From Burkholderia sp. L27(2015) (GTDB lineage: Bacteria > Pseudomonadota > Gammaproteobacteria > Burkholderiales > Burkholderiaceae): a stretch of DNA of 64,000 nucleotides. The translations under genes and the position numbers were made by a program. Where the stretch lies: assembly GCF_009765705.1 (NCBI RefSeq), contig NZ_LMUX01000016.1, positions 804,837 to 868,836 on the forward strand. The letters are read 5' to 3'. The notes beneath the pieces are model-generated. The model did not search any database, had not been told where the DNA came from, and was given only the letters and a program-made list of their open reading frames with translations. Positions 7,617 to 15,483 of the stretch are shown in pieces. Every line of letters starts with the position of its first letter. The first letter of the stretch is position 1.

Positions 7617-9254
7617 ATGATCAACAATACGGTTGTCGAACTGTCGCGATTGCAGTTCGCGGCGACGGCGCTTTACCATTTCCTGTTCGTGCCGTTGACA
7701 TTGGGCCTGAGCGTCATGCTGGCAACGATGGAAACGGTTTATTTCATCACCGGCCGCAAGATCTATCGGGACATTACCCAGTTCTGGGGGAAGTTGTTCC
7801 TGATCAATTTTGCGCTAGGCGTGGCCACCGGGTTGACGATGGAGTTCGAGTTCGGCACCAACTGGTCGTTCTACTCGGGTTTCGTCGGGGACATCTTCGG
7901 CGCCCCATTGGCGATCGAAGGTTTGATGGCGTTCTTCCTCGAAGCGACCTTTATCGGCCTGATGACGTTCGGCTGGCAGCGTTTGTCCCGCGGCACGCAT
8001 TTGCTGGTGACGTTCCTGGTTGGGCTTGGCTCCAACCTGTCGGCGCTATGGATATTGGTGGCCAACGGCTTCATGCAGGATCCGCAGGGCGCGGCGTTCA
8101 ACCCGGTGACGATGCGCATGGAGCTGACCAGCTTCGGTGCATTGATCTTCAGCCCGGACGCGCAAACCAAGTTCGTGCATACCAGTATCGCGGGCTATGT
8201 CACCGCGGCAATTTTCGTCTCGGGCATCAGCGCGTTCTATATGCTGCGCGGCCGTCACATGGAACTCGCCCGGCGCTCGTTTCGCATGGCCGCCTTGTTC
8301 GGCGTGCTGGCCACGGCCGGCGTGATTACCTTGGGCGATGCGCTCGGCTTTGTCGGCGGCCACGCACAGCCGTCCAAGCTCGCCGCAATGGAAGCGATGT
8401 GGACGACGGAGCCTGCGCCCGCGCCGTTCAACCTTGCCGCCTGGCCGGTGCAAAGCGAACAGCGCAATGCCTGGAAATTGCAGATCCCCTATGTGCTCAC
8501 ACCGCTGTTGACGCACAGTCTCGACACGATACTGCCGGGTGTCGACACGATCGAAGCCGATGCCGCCAAGCGCATACGTTCGGGCATTCCGGCAGTTCAA
8601 GCGCTCAGGGTGCTCAGCGCGCATCCGGACGATGCTGCCGCACTCGCTCAGTTCGAGCAGCACAAGGACGATCTCGGTTTTGGCTTCCTGGTGCAGCGCT
8701 ACGCGGCGCAACAGGATGTTTCGAACGCGACCGACGCCGACATCGTCCGCGCGTCGAAGGACGCCATCCCCAATGTATTCGCGATGTTCTGGAGCTTCCG
8801 CCTGATGGTCGCATGCGGCTTGTTGATGCTCGCGTATTTCGTGGTCGCCGTGATCTTCTCGCTGCGCGGCGATATCCATCGGCAGCGCTGGTTCCTCAAA
8901 CTCGCGCCATGGATGATCCCGATTCCTTTCATCGCCTGCGAAATGGGCTGGGTCACGGCCGAAGTGGGGCGGCAACCATGGACGGTGTTCGGCATCCTGC
9001 CCACCTGGATGTCGGCTTCCAGCCATAGCGTGGCTTATATGGTCTTCTCGCTGGCCGGCTTCGTGTTGCTGTACTCGATCTTTATCGTCATAGAAATGTT
9101 CCTGATGATCAAGTTCGTCAGGAAAGGACCGGAGCCTCACGTAACGGGATCGCATCACCCTAACGATGGACCGACGTTGCCTCGACCCGGCGCGCTTGGC
9201 CGAGGGCTGGTCGACGGCTTATCCGTATCTGCATCCGCATCGAGCATGGAGTAA
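7617..9254 (+). CDS. cydA: Cytochrome bd ubiquinol oxidase subunit I
   Basis: Inner-membrane quinol oxidase subunit carrying the haems and reducing O2 to water at low oxygen. His21 in LQFAATALYHFLFVPLT corresponds to E. coli His19; the paired glutamates lie in the IEGLMAFFLEATFIG region, and GWVTAEVGRQPW is the conserved C-terminal motif. The periplasmic Q-loop of about 140 residues is the long form, as in E. coli bd-I. At 545 residues it is slightly longer than E. coli CydA. The ATG at 7617 has GGAG 6-7 nt upstream; the frame opens 93 nt earlier inside the FNR box, which rules out that start. cydB follows after 3 nt. Confidence 0.97.
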   Translation: MINNTVVELSRLQFAATALYHFLFVPLTLGLSVMLATMETVYFITGRKIYRDITQFWGKLFLINFALGVATGLTMEFEFGTNWSFYSGFVGDIFGAPLAIEGLMAFFLEATFIGLMTFGWQRLSRGTHLLVTFLVGLGSNLSALWILVANGFMQDPQGAAFNPVTMRMELTSFGALIFSPDAQTKFVHTSIAGYVTAAIFVSGISAFYMLRGRHMELARRSFRMAALFGVLATAGVITLGDALGFVGGHAQPSKLAAMEAMWTTEPAPAPFNLAAWPVQSEQRNAWKLQIPYVLTPLLTHSLDTILPGVDTIEADAAKRIRSGIPAVQALRVLSAHPDDAAALAQFEQHKDDLGFGFLVQRYAAQQDVSNATDADIVRASKDAIPNVFAMFWSFRLMVACGLLMLAYFVVAVIFSLRGDIHRQRWFLKLAPWMIPIPFIACEMGWVTAEVGRQPWTVFGILPTWMSASSHSVAYMVFSLAGFVLLYSIFIVIEMFLMIKFVRKGPEPHVTGSHHPNDGPTLPRPGALGRGLVDGLSVSASASSME

Positions 9255-9257
9255 TAC

Positions 9258-10391
9258 ATGGAACTCTATCTGGCTTTCAAGATTGTCTGGTGGCTGCTGC
9301 TGGGTGTGTTGTTGATCGCGCTCGCCGTCATGGTCGGCATGGATATGGGCGTGGGCACGCTGCTGCGTTTCGTGGGCCGTACCGACCTCGAACGGCGCGT
9401 GGTGTTGAATACCATCGGGCCGCACTGGGACGGCAACCAGGTGTGGTTCGTGCTGGGCGGCGGCGCCATCTTCGCGGCTTTTCCGTTGATCTACGCTACG
9501 GCCTTTTCAGGGTTGTACATCGTCATGCTGATTTTGCTGTGGACGATGATCGTGCGGCCGCTGAGTTTCGAATACCGCAGCAAGCTGCCGTCCGCCCGCT
9601 GGCGCAACCTGTGGGACTGGGCGCTTGTCGTGAGCGGTCTGGTACCGATGGTGATTTACGGTGCCGCCATCGGCAACATGCTGCGCGGCGTGCCGTTCCA
9701 TTTCAGTTGGAACCTGACGTCGTATTACACGGGCAGCTTCGTGAGCCTGCTGAATCCTTTCGCTGTGATGTGCGGGCTGTTGTCGTTGGCGCTATCGATC
9801 TACATGGGGGGCGTGATGCTGGCGGGCCGTACCGATGACGTGCTGCATCGGCGCGCTACGCAGGCGGCGAAGTGGGCCGTGATGGTCGCGCTGATGCTGT
9901 TCACGATCGGCGGCGCGTGGGTTAGCGTCATGGACGGTTACCGGCTGGTTAGTGGCCCGGCGCCCGGTGCGGCACAAAGCCCGTTGCATCAAGTGGTGAG
10001 TTTGAGCGCTGGCGCCTGGTGGGATAACTACCGCGCGGTGCCGGTGTTGTGGCTCGTGCCGGCGTTGGGGTATGTCGGGATGTTGCTGGGGCTATCTGCG
10101 ATTCGCGCGGGCCGTACGACGCTGGCGTGGTGGTCCGGTGCGTTGGCGTGGATCGGCGTGATCGGCACTGCCGGCGTGAGCTTGTTTCCGTTCCTGATGC
10201 CTTCGAGTACCGATCCCTCGCAAAGCCTGACGATCTGGAATTCGATTTCCAGCCTGCGCACGTTGATCTGGATGACCGGTTTCGCGGCTGTGTTCGTACC
10301 GACGATCGTCGCCTACACGAGTTGGAGCTTCTACGTCATGCGGGGCAAGGTGAGTGCAGAGCACGTAGAAACGGACACGCACGCCTATTAA
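9258..10391 (+). CDS. cydB: Cytochrome bd ubiquinol oxidase subunit II
   Basis: The 377-residue haem-free partner of CydA, with eight or nine transmembrane helices. The N-terminal WWLLLGVLLIALAVMVGMDM and the following IGPHWDGNQVW segment are conserved CydB features. It is co-transcribed with cydA (3-nt gap). A 9-bp tandem repeat separates it from the small cydX-like gene. Confidence 0.97.
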   Translation: MELYLAFKIVWWLLLGVLLIALAVMVGMDMGVGTLLRFVGRTDLERRVVLNTIGPHWDGNQVWFVLGGGAIFAAFPLIYATAFSGLYIVMLILLWTMIVRPLSFEYRSKLPSARWRNLWDWALVVSGLVPMVIYGAAIGNMLRGVPFHFSWNLTSYYTGSFVSLLNPFAVMCGLLSLALSIYMGGVMLAGRTDDVLHRRATQAAKWAVMVALMLFTIGGAWVSVMDGYRLVSGPAPGAAQSPLHQVVSLSAGAWWDNYRAVPVLWLVPALGYVGMLLGLSAIRAGRTTLAWWSGALAWIGVIGTAGVSLFPFLMPSSTDPSQSLTIWNSISSLRTLIWMTGFAAVFVPTIVAYTSWSFYVMRGKVSAEHVETDTHAY

Positions 10392-10436
10392 CCGACATAG
10401 CTGACGTAGCTGACATTTCCGACATAGCCGAGACCG
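10392..10436. repeat. 9-bp tandem repeat between cydB and the cydX-like gene
   Basis: Five contiguous 9-bp units: CCGACATAG, CTGACGTAG, CTGACATTT, CCGACATAG, CCGAGACCG. The block begins directly after the cydB stop codon and ends 2 nt before the next ATG, so it fills the whole junction where the ribosome-binding site would be expected. Confidence 0.85.
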
Positions 10437-10438
10437 AA

Positions 10439-10639
10439 ATGAAAACCTTGCTCCACTTCTTGATCTTCATGTTCACTACCGTAGTCGCGATCGTAATCGG
10501 CGTCATCATCGGCGACTATGGCTCTTGGTATTTCGCCTGGTTTGTCGGCACCGCAATGATCGTGTTGGTGTCGGTGGTTGCCGGAGTCCTGTTCGATGCG
10601 CAGGAAGACAGCCGCGGCGGCGCGGCGCTGCGCGATTGA
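10439..10639 (+). CDS. cydX: CydX-like small subunit with an extra N-terminal membrane helix
   Basis: A 66-residue protein with two predicted membrane helices. The second half, SWYFAWFVGTAMIVLVSVV, resembles the WYFxWxLG signature of CydX, the single-helix subunit of about 30-40 residues that stabilises the bd oxidase haems. The first helix (about residues 4-26) is absent from ordinary CydX. No in-frame start codon lies immediately before the WYFAW motif, so the extension appears genuine. The symbol is provisional; position after cydAB and the motif are the evidence. Confidence 0.65.
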   Translation: MKTLLHFLIFMFTTVVAIVIGVIIGDYGSWYFAWFVGTAMIVLVSVVAGVLFDAQEDSRGGAALRD

Positions 10640-10705
10640 GCGCTGCGTGCAAGTTGTGTGCAACCTCGCTGCAGAATGATGAAATCGAAGCCGTGAAATC
10701 GAAGC

Positions 10706-11713
10706 TCAGGCCGCCATGCCCGGTATGAGCACTGCGGCGCCGCTCAGGCGGCCACTGCGCAAGTCGTCGAGCGCATCGTTGGCGCGTTCGAGCGGGTAGG
10801 GGGTCGTGCGGGTCTGAAGCGGCGTCTTCGCGGCGAGTGCCATGAATTCGGTCGCGTCGGCACGCGTCAGGTTGGCCACCGAACAGATACGCCGCTCCTC
10901 CCATAGCAAGTCGTAGGAGAACTCGGGAATGGCTGACATATGGATGCCGCCGCAGATCACGATTCCGCCCTTGTCGAGCGCGGCCAGCGCCGCGGGCACC
11001 AGCGCGCCGACCGGGGCAAACAGCAGCGCCGCGTCGAGCAGTACGGGAGCGGCCTCGTCGCTGCCACCGGCCCACTGAACGCCCAGGCTGCGCGCAAACT
11101 GTTGCGCCGTGTGGTCGCCGGGGCGCGTGAAGGCGAATACTTGACGTCCCTGCGCCAAAGCAACTTGCGCAACCAGATGCGCCGCCGCACCAAAACCATA
11201 CATGCCGACACGCTGTGCATCCTGCGCCATGCGCAGGCTGCGATAGCCGATCAACCCCGCGCATAGCAGGGGTGCTGCGGCTTCATCGCTATACGAAGGC
11301 GGCAACGAGACGCAGTAGCGCGCGTCGGCCACCGCGTATTCAGCATAACCGCCGTTAATCGTATAGCCGGTGAAACCTGGCGTGTCGCACAGGTTTTCCC
11401 GGCCGCCGATACAGAAGCGGCAGTGCCCGCAGGTGTGTCCGAGCCACGGTACGCCGACGCGTTCGCCACGGGTGTAGCCGTATGTGTAGCCACCGACTTC
11501 CGGTCCGAGCGCCTCTATCGTGCCGACGATTTCATGGCCTGGAATCACCGGACGCAGTGGGAACCGAAGTTCTCCATCGACAACGTGGAGATCGGTGCGG
11601 CATACGCCGCAGGCCAGCACGCGAATCAACACCTGCCCGGCGCGCGGCGTCGGCTTCGGCAGATCGACTACGCGCAGCCTGGGCGACTTTCCGTCGAATA
11701 GCATCGCAAGCAT
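10706..11713 (-). CDS. Zinc-dependent alcohol dehydrogenase
   Basis: A 335-residue medium-chain dehydrogenase. The catalytic zinc site is seen in ACGVCRTDLH and PGHE; the structural zinc is held by the four cysteines of CGHCRFCIGGRENLC. The nucleotide-binding region is atypical, GMYGFGAAAHL, resembling the AdhA-type subgroup. GGAGG 6 nt before the ATG at 11713 decides the start, although the frame is open to 11800. It converges on the cyd genes. A role in NAD(H) balance during oxygen limitation is an inference from context only. Confidence 0.9.
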   Translation of the reverse strand: MLAMLFDGKSPRLRVVDLPKPTPRAGQVLIRVLACGVCRTDLHVVDGELRFPLRPVIPGHEIVGTIEALGPEVGGYTYGYTRGERVGVPWLGHTCGHCRFCIGGRENLCDTPGFTGYTINGGYAEYAVADARYCVSLPPSYSDEAAAPLLCAGLIGYRSLRMAQDAQRVGMYGFGAAAHLVAQVALAQGRQVFAFTRPGDHTAQQFARSLGVQWAGGSDEAAPVLLDAALLFAPVGALVPAALAALDKGGIVICGGIHMSAIPEFSYDLLWEERRICSVANLTRADATEFMALAAKTPLQTRTTPYPLERANDALDDLRSGRLSGAAVLIPGMAA

Positions 11714-12141
11714 CAGGCCCTCCTTCGAGAGACACTTCGAGGCAATATCAGCGCAATCAGAACGTGAGCGCCAGCTCATAGTATGGCCCAGACGCTGCAC
11801 CGCGCCCAGTTCTGGAACCTATGGTCCGTTAGAATCTGCTAATGTTTTCATAGCGACTAGCGAGCAGCGGGTGGGGGCCCGGGGAGGGACGAATGGCCCG
11901 AAGGCCTGTGGATAACTCCACGCTCGTGCGTTGGCGCAAGTTGGATGCGGGGGTGGTTTTTTTGGGGGCCATATCAGCGTTGCAAGCCGTCTGACTCAAC
12001 TCCCGACCCAAAAGCGCAGTTTGTGCGATCATTGCGGCCTACGGTGGGCGCATTTCGGCTCGCGAATCAAATATTTAGCTTTTAATTGAGCAACAGTGCG
12101 GGTCGCCCGCCGAGTAACGGTTATCGAGGAGTATTTGCAGC
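11714..12141. other. Intergenic region upstream of hpnH
   Basis: 428 bp between the divergent dehydrogenase and hpnH. It holds a G/T-rich tract near 11950 and an A+T-rich stretch at about 12070-12090 that may contain the hpnH -10 element. GAGGAG lies about 10 nt before the hpnH ATG. No FNR box and no convincing small gene were seen. Confidence 0.4.
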
Positions 12142-13698
12142 ATGGGAGTGCCAATTTCACAGGCGTGGACGGTCGCCACTTACGTCCTGAAACAGAAGCT
12201 GATGCGGCGGAGCCGTTATCCGCTAGTCCTCATGCTTGAGCCGCTCATGCGCTGCAATCTGGCATGTGCGGGGTGCGGGAAAATTCAATATCCGGCGCAC
12301 GTGCTGAAGTCGGAGCTCACCCCTGAGGAATGCTTCAAGGCGGTCGAGGAATGCGGCACGCCGATGGTCGCGATTCCGGGCGGGGAGCCGCTTCTTCATC
12401 CGCAGATGCCGGAGATTGTCGCCGGGCTTGTCGCGCGCAAGAAGTATGTCTATATGTGCACCAACGCCTTGCTGCTTGCGAAAAACCTGCACCTCTTCAA
12501 GCCCAGCAAGTATCTGTCGTTCTCGGTTCACGTGGACGGCCAGCGCGAGCATCACGATTTTGCGGTGTGCCGTGAAGGCGGCTACGACATCGCGATGGAA
12601 GGCGTACGGGCGGCGGTCGCGGCAGGTTTCCGCGTCACCACCAACACGACATTGTTCGACGGCGCAGACCCGAACAGCGTTCGCTTGCACTTCGACGAAA
12701 TGATGGAAGTGGGCGTCGAAAGCATGATGGTGTCCCCCGGATACACGTACGACAAGGCGCCCGACCAGAAGCACTTCCTTGGCCGCGCTCGTTCGAAGAA
12801 GCTGTTCCGCTCTATCCTGTCGAACCGGAAGAAGAGCTGGCGCTTCAACGCGTCGCCGATGTTCATGGAATTCCTGATGGGCAAGAAGGACCTGACGTGC
12901 ACGCCATGGGGCATGCCCACGTATAGCATCTTCGGTTGGCAAAAGCCGTGCTATCTGCTTCAGGATGGCTATGCTGACAGCTTCGACGAACTGATGGAAA
13001 GCGTGAAGTGGTCGGAGTACGGCACCGAAAGCGGCAACCCCAAATGTGCAAACTGCATGGTGCACTCGGGTTATGAGGCGAGCGGCGTGAATTACACGTT
13101 TGGTTCGTTCAAGGGCTTGTTCCAGACGGTCAAGGCGATGCTGTTTGATCGCTACGAGGATCGCGAGGCGACCGAAATGCTCGCCGGATGGAAGAAGACG
13201 TCGCACGAAGTACCGATGGTGTTCGTCCCGACGGCACAGCGCGTGGCCACCGCGAAAGGCGAAACGGTCCCCGCAGTCGCGCAGACGAGCGTAGCAGTCG
13301 CTCCAGACCAGATGGAAACGGCCGCCGGTACGGTACACGAGCAACTCGAAGGCTGGGCGCCGCCGATGACGACTGAAGCGGAAGTTCGCGAGGCGATGGA
13401 AAAAGCCTTCGACTATCGTGGCGACGTCACGATCACCCGCAAGGATGGCTCGACTGTCGCGGGCTATTTGTACGACCGGCAATACCGCGGCACCTTCAAG
13501 GACTGCTTCGTGCGTATCATTCCGAAGGGCAAGCAGACCAAGGACGTGATCCCGTACGCCGAGATCGGATCCATCGCCTTCACCGGCAAGGATACGGCAG
13601 CCGGCAAGACCTTCGAAAACTGGGTCAAACGATACTGGGAAAAGAAAGCCGCAGGCGAGCAGAACATCCAGATCGAGCCTGAATACCTGGATGAGTGA
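12142..13698 (+). CDS. hpnH: Hopanoid biosynthesis radical SAM protein HpnH with extra C-terminal domain
   Basis: HpnH joins the 5'-deoxyadenosyl group of SAM to diploptene, making adenosylhopane, the first step to extended hopanoids. The CxxxCxxC cluster site is Cys38, Cys42, Cys45 in MRCNLACAGCGK, and GGEPLLHP follows. The first 390 residues or so are the enzyme. Residues about 400-518 form an additional domain with a RGDVTITRKDGSTVAGYLYD strand pair and a DTAAGKTFENWVKRYWEKK end, Sm-like in pattern, which HpnH proteins of about 320-380 residues lack. It stands alone, not in a larger hpn operon within this window. Confidence 0.93.
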   Translation: MGVPISQAWTVATYVLKQKLMRRSRYPLVLMLEPLMRCNLACAGCGKIQYPAHVLKSELTPEECFKAVEECGTPMVAIPGGEPLLHPQMPEIVAGLVARKKYVYMCTNALLLAKNLHLFKPSKYLSFSVHVDGQREHHDFAVCREGGYDIAMEGVRAAVAAGFRVTTNTTLFDGADPNSVRLHFDEMMEVGVESMMVSPGYTYDKAPDQKHFLGRARSKKLFRSILSNRKKSWRFNASPMFMEFLMGKKDLTCTPWGMPTYSIFGWQKPCYLLQDGYADSFDELMESVKWSEYGTESGNPKCANCMVHSGYEASGVNYTFGSFKGLFQTVKAMLFDRYEDREATEMLAGWKKTSHEVPMVFVPTAQRVATAKGETVPAVAQTSVAVAPDQMETAAGTVHEQLEGWAPPMTTEAEVREAMEKAFDYRGDVTITRKDGSTVAGYLYDRQYRGTFKDCFVRIIPKGKQTKDVIPYAEIGSIAFTGKDTAAGKTFENWVKRYWEKKAAGEQNIQIEPEYLDE

Positions 13699-13737
13699 CC
13701 GGTGGGCAATTGATGGCCCTGACTGTTAACAATGTTC

Positions 13738-15483
13738 TCAAAGCGTTGTATGTGCGACGCCGTGCTGCACGACGCGGCCGTGCTCTAGCACCACGATTCG
13801 GTCGGCCAGATCGCCGAGTACCGCAAGACGGTGGGTAATCAGCAGGACGCTGCGGCCTCGCATCAAGCGGATGATGGCCTGCAGCAGATCGCTCTCGGTG
13901 AGCGTATCGAGACCTTCGGTGGGCTCGTCCAGGATCAGGATGGGCGCGTCGAGCAGCAGCGCTCGTGCGATGGCCAGCCGTCGTGCCTGGCCGCCGGACA
14001 AGCGGGCACCGGCTTCTCCGAGTTCGGTGTCGTACCCGGCCGGTAATCCGGCAATGAAGTCGTGCAGTTGGGCTTCGCGACAGGCCGCCTCCATCTGCGC
14101 ATCGGTGGCGTCTGGGCGAGCAATTTGCAGGTTTTGGCGTATCGTTGCGTTGAACAAGTAAGCATCCTGCGAGACGACCGCAATGTGCCGCCGGATATCT
14201 TCCGCGGCACAGGCGCGCAAGTCGACGCCGCCGAGTTCGATGCGGCCGTGTTCGTACTCCCAAAAGCGCAGCAAGACGTTCACGAGGCTGCTTTTGCCTG
14301 CACCGCTTGCGCCTATCACGGCCACGCATTGCCCCGCCGGCAGATCCAGCGAAACGCGGTCCAGCGCTGGGGGGCCATCGTCGCGGTAGCGCAGCGTCAC
14401 GTCGCGCATCGATAGGCTCGCACGCGCCGGGAGCGGCACCGCGTGTGACGGTTCGCTTACCGCGGGACTCGCGTCGGCCAGGGAAAAAATGCGGCGCGCG
14501 GCCGCGAGGCTTTCGCCGAGCATTTGCATCGCCGTCGGTAGCGGCCAGACCGCCTCGAAGCTGGCCAGCACGAACAGGGCAAGCATGGCCAGATCCGCAG
14601 TTGCCAATGCACCGGCCCGCAGCAGCGCAATCGAGATGCACAAGGTCCCCCAGAGAGCGAGCGTGGCGCACAGCAGCAGTGCGCCTTGCGACCCACCATG
14701 CAGGCGGCTCATGCTGCGCTGCGCGGCGCAAAGTTGGCTACGCAGCGCGTCGGCGCGGCCTTGATGCGCTTCGAGCGCGCCATACACGCGTAATTCCCCC
14801 AACCCCTCCATACCGTCAACCAGCGTTTCCCGTAGCGCGGCGCGCAGCGATACGATCTGCCGACCCGGTTCGCGGCCTTGTCGATAGAGCCACCATGGCA
14901 ATACCGCCCCGGCCAGCAGCAGACCGACCAGCGCGAGTAACGCTACCTGCGTGCTATACGCGGCCATCACCGCGACCATTGAACCGCACGCCAGCACGGC
15001 AACCGCGATCGGCGCGAACACCCGCAGGTAGACATGGTTGAGCGTATCGATGTCGGCCTGGATTCGGCTCAACATGTCGGCGCTGTGCAAACCCTGCAGG
15101 CACGCCGGCGCAAGCGGTTCGATACGCAGGTAGAACCAGACCCGCAACCGGGCGAGCAGACGCAGCGTGGCATCGTGCGTGACGATACGTTCAAGGTAGC
15201 GGCCGATCGTGCGCGTGATTGCAAGCCCGCGGATCAGCGCGGCTGGGGTGAAATAATTGATCGCGGCGCCGGTCAAGCCAGCCAGTGCCATCGAAGCGAT
15301 GAACCAGCCGGAGACTGCCATCAGCGCCACGTTGGCGAGCACAGTCACCAGAGAGAGCAGCACGCCGGCGGCCATCCACTGCCAGTAAGGGGCGAACAGC
15401 CTGAGCATACGCAACAGATCGCGGCGCGCGTGGACCGCATCGCCGCCATCGGCCTTCGACTCAAACAATGGCTTCGGTTTCAT
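13738..15483 (-). CDS. cydC: CydC subunit of the cydDC thiol exporter
   Basis: ABC half-transporter of 581 residues: six transmembrane helices, then a nucleotide-binding domain with Walker A GASGAGKSS, signature LSGGQARR and Walker B ILILDEP. With CydD it exports glutathione and cysteine to the periplasm, needed for cytochrome bd assembly. The start at 15483 lies inside the end of cydD (23-nt overlap), indicating coupling. The order cydD-cydC is as in E. coli, but the pair is 4 kb from cydAB and read in the opposite direction. Confidence 0.93.
   Translation of the reverse strand: MKPKPLFESKADGGDAVHARRDLLRMLRLFAPYWQWMAAGVLLSLVTVLANVALMAVSGWFIASMALAGLTGAAINYFTPAALIRGLAITRTIGRYLERIVTHDATLRLLARLRVWFYLRIEPLAPACLQGLHSADMLSRIQADIDTLNHVYLRVFAPIAVAVLACGSMVAVMAAYSTQVALLALVGLLLAGAVLPWWLYRQGREPGRQIVSLRAALRETLVDGMEGLGELRVYGALEAHQGRADALRSQLCAAQRSMSRLHGGSQGALLLCATLALWGTLCISIALLRAGALATADLAMLALFVLASFEAVWPLPTAMQMLGESLAAARRIFSLADASPAVSEPSHAVPLPARASLSMRDVTLRYRDDGPPALDRVSLDLPAGQCVAVIGASGAGKSSLVNVLLRFWEYEHGRIELGGVDLRACAAEDIRRHIAVVSQDAYLFNATIRQNLQIARPDATDAQMEAACREAQLHDFIAGLPAGYDTELGEAGARLSGGQARRLAIARALLLDAPILILDEPTEGLDTLTESDLLQAIIRLMRGRSVLLITHRLAVLGDLADRIVVLEHGRVVQHGVAHTTL

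Noticed and set aside
7617-7630. Possible FNR half-site ATGATCAAC at the cydA start codon
   Set aside because: Only one half-site matches and it lies in the coding start, not at an activator position.
8046-9158. Minus-strand open frame of 370 codons opposite cydA
   Set aside because: It is the antisense shadow of a strongly conserved GC-rich gene, is His/Arg-rich without domains, and lacks a ribosome-binding site.
13625-14731. Minus-strand frame of 368 codons overlapping cydC in another frame
   Set aside because: Composition is Arg/Ala-rich and typical of a frame-shifted read of the ABC gene; CydC is certain.
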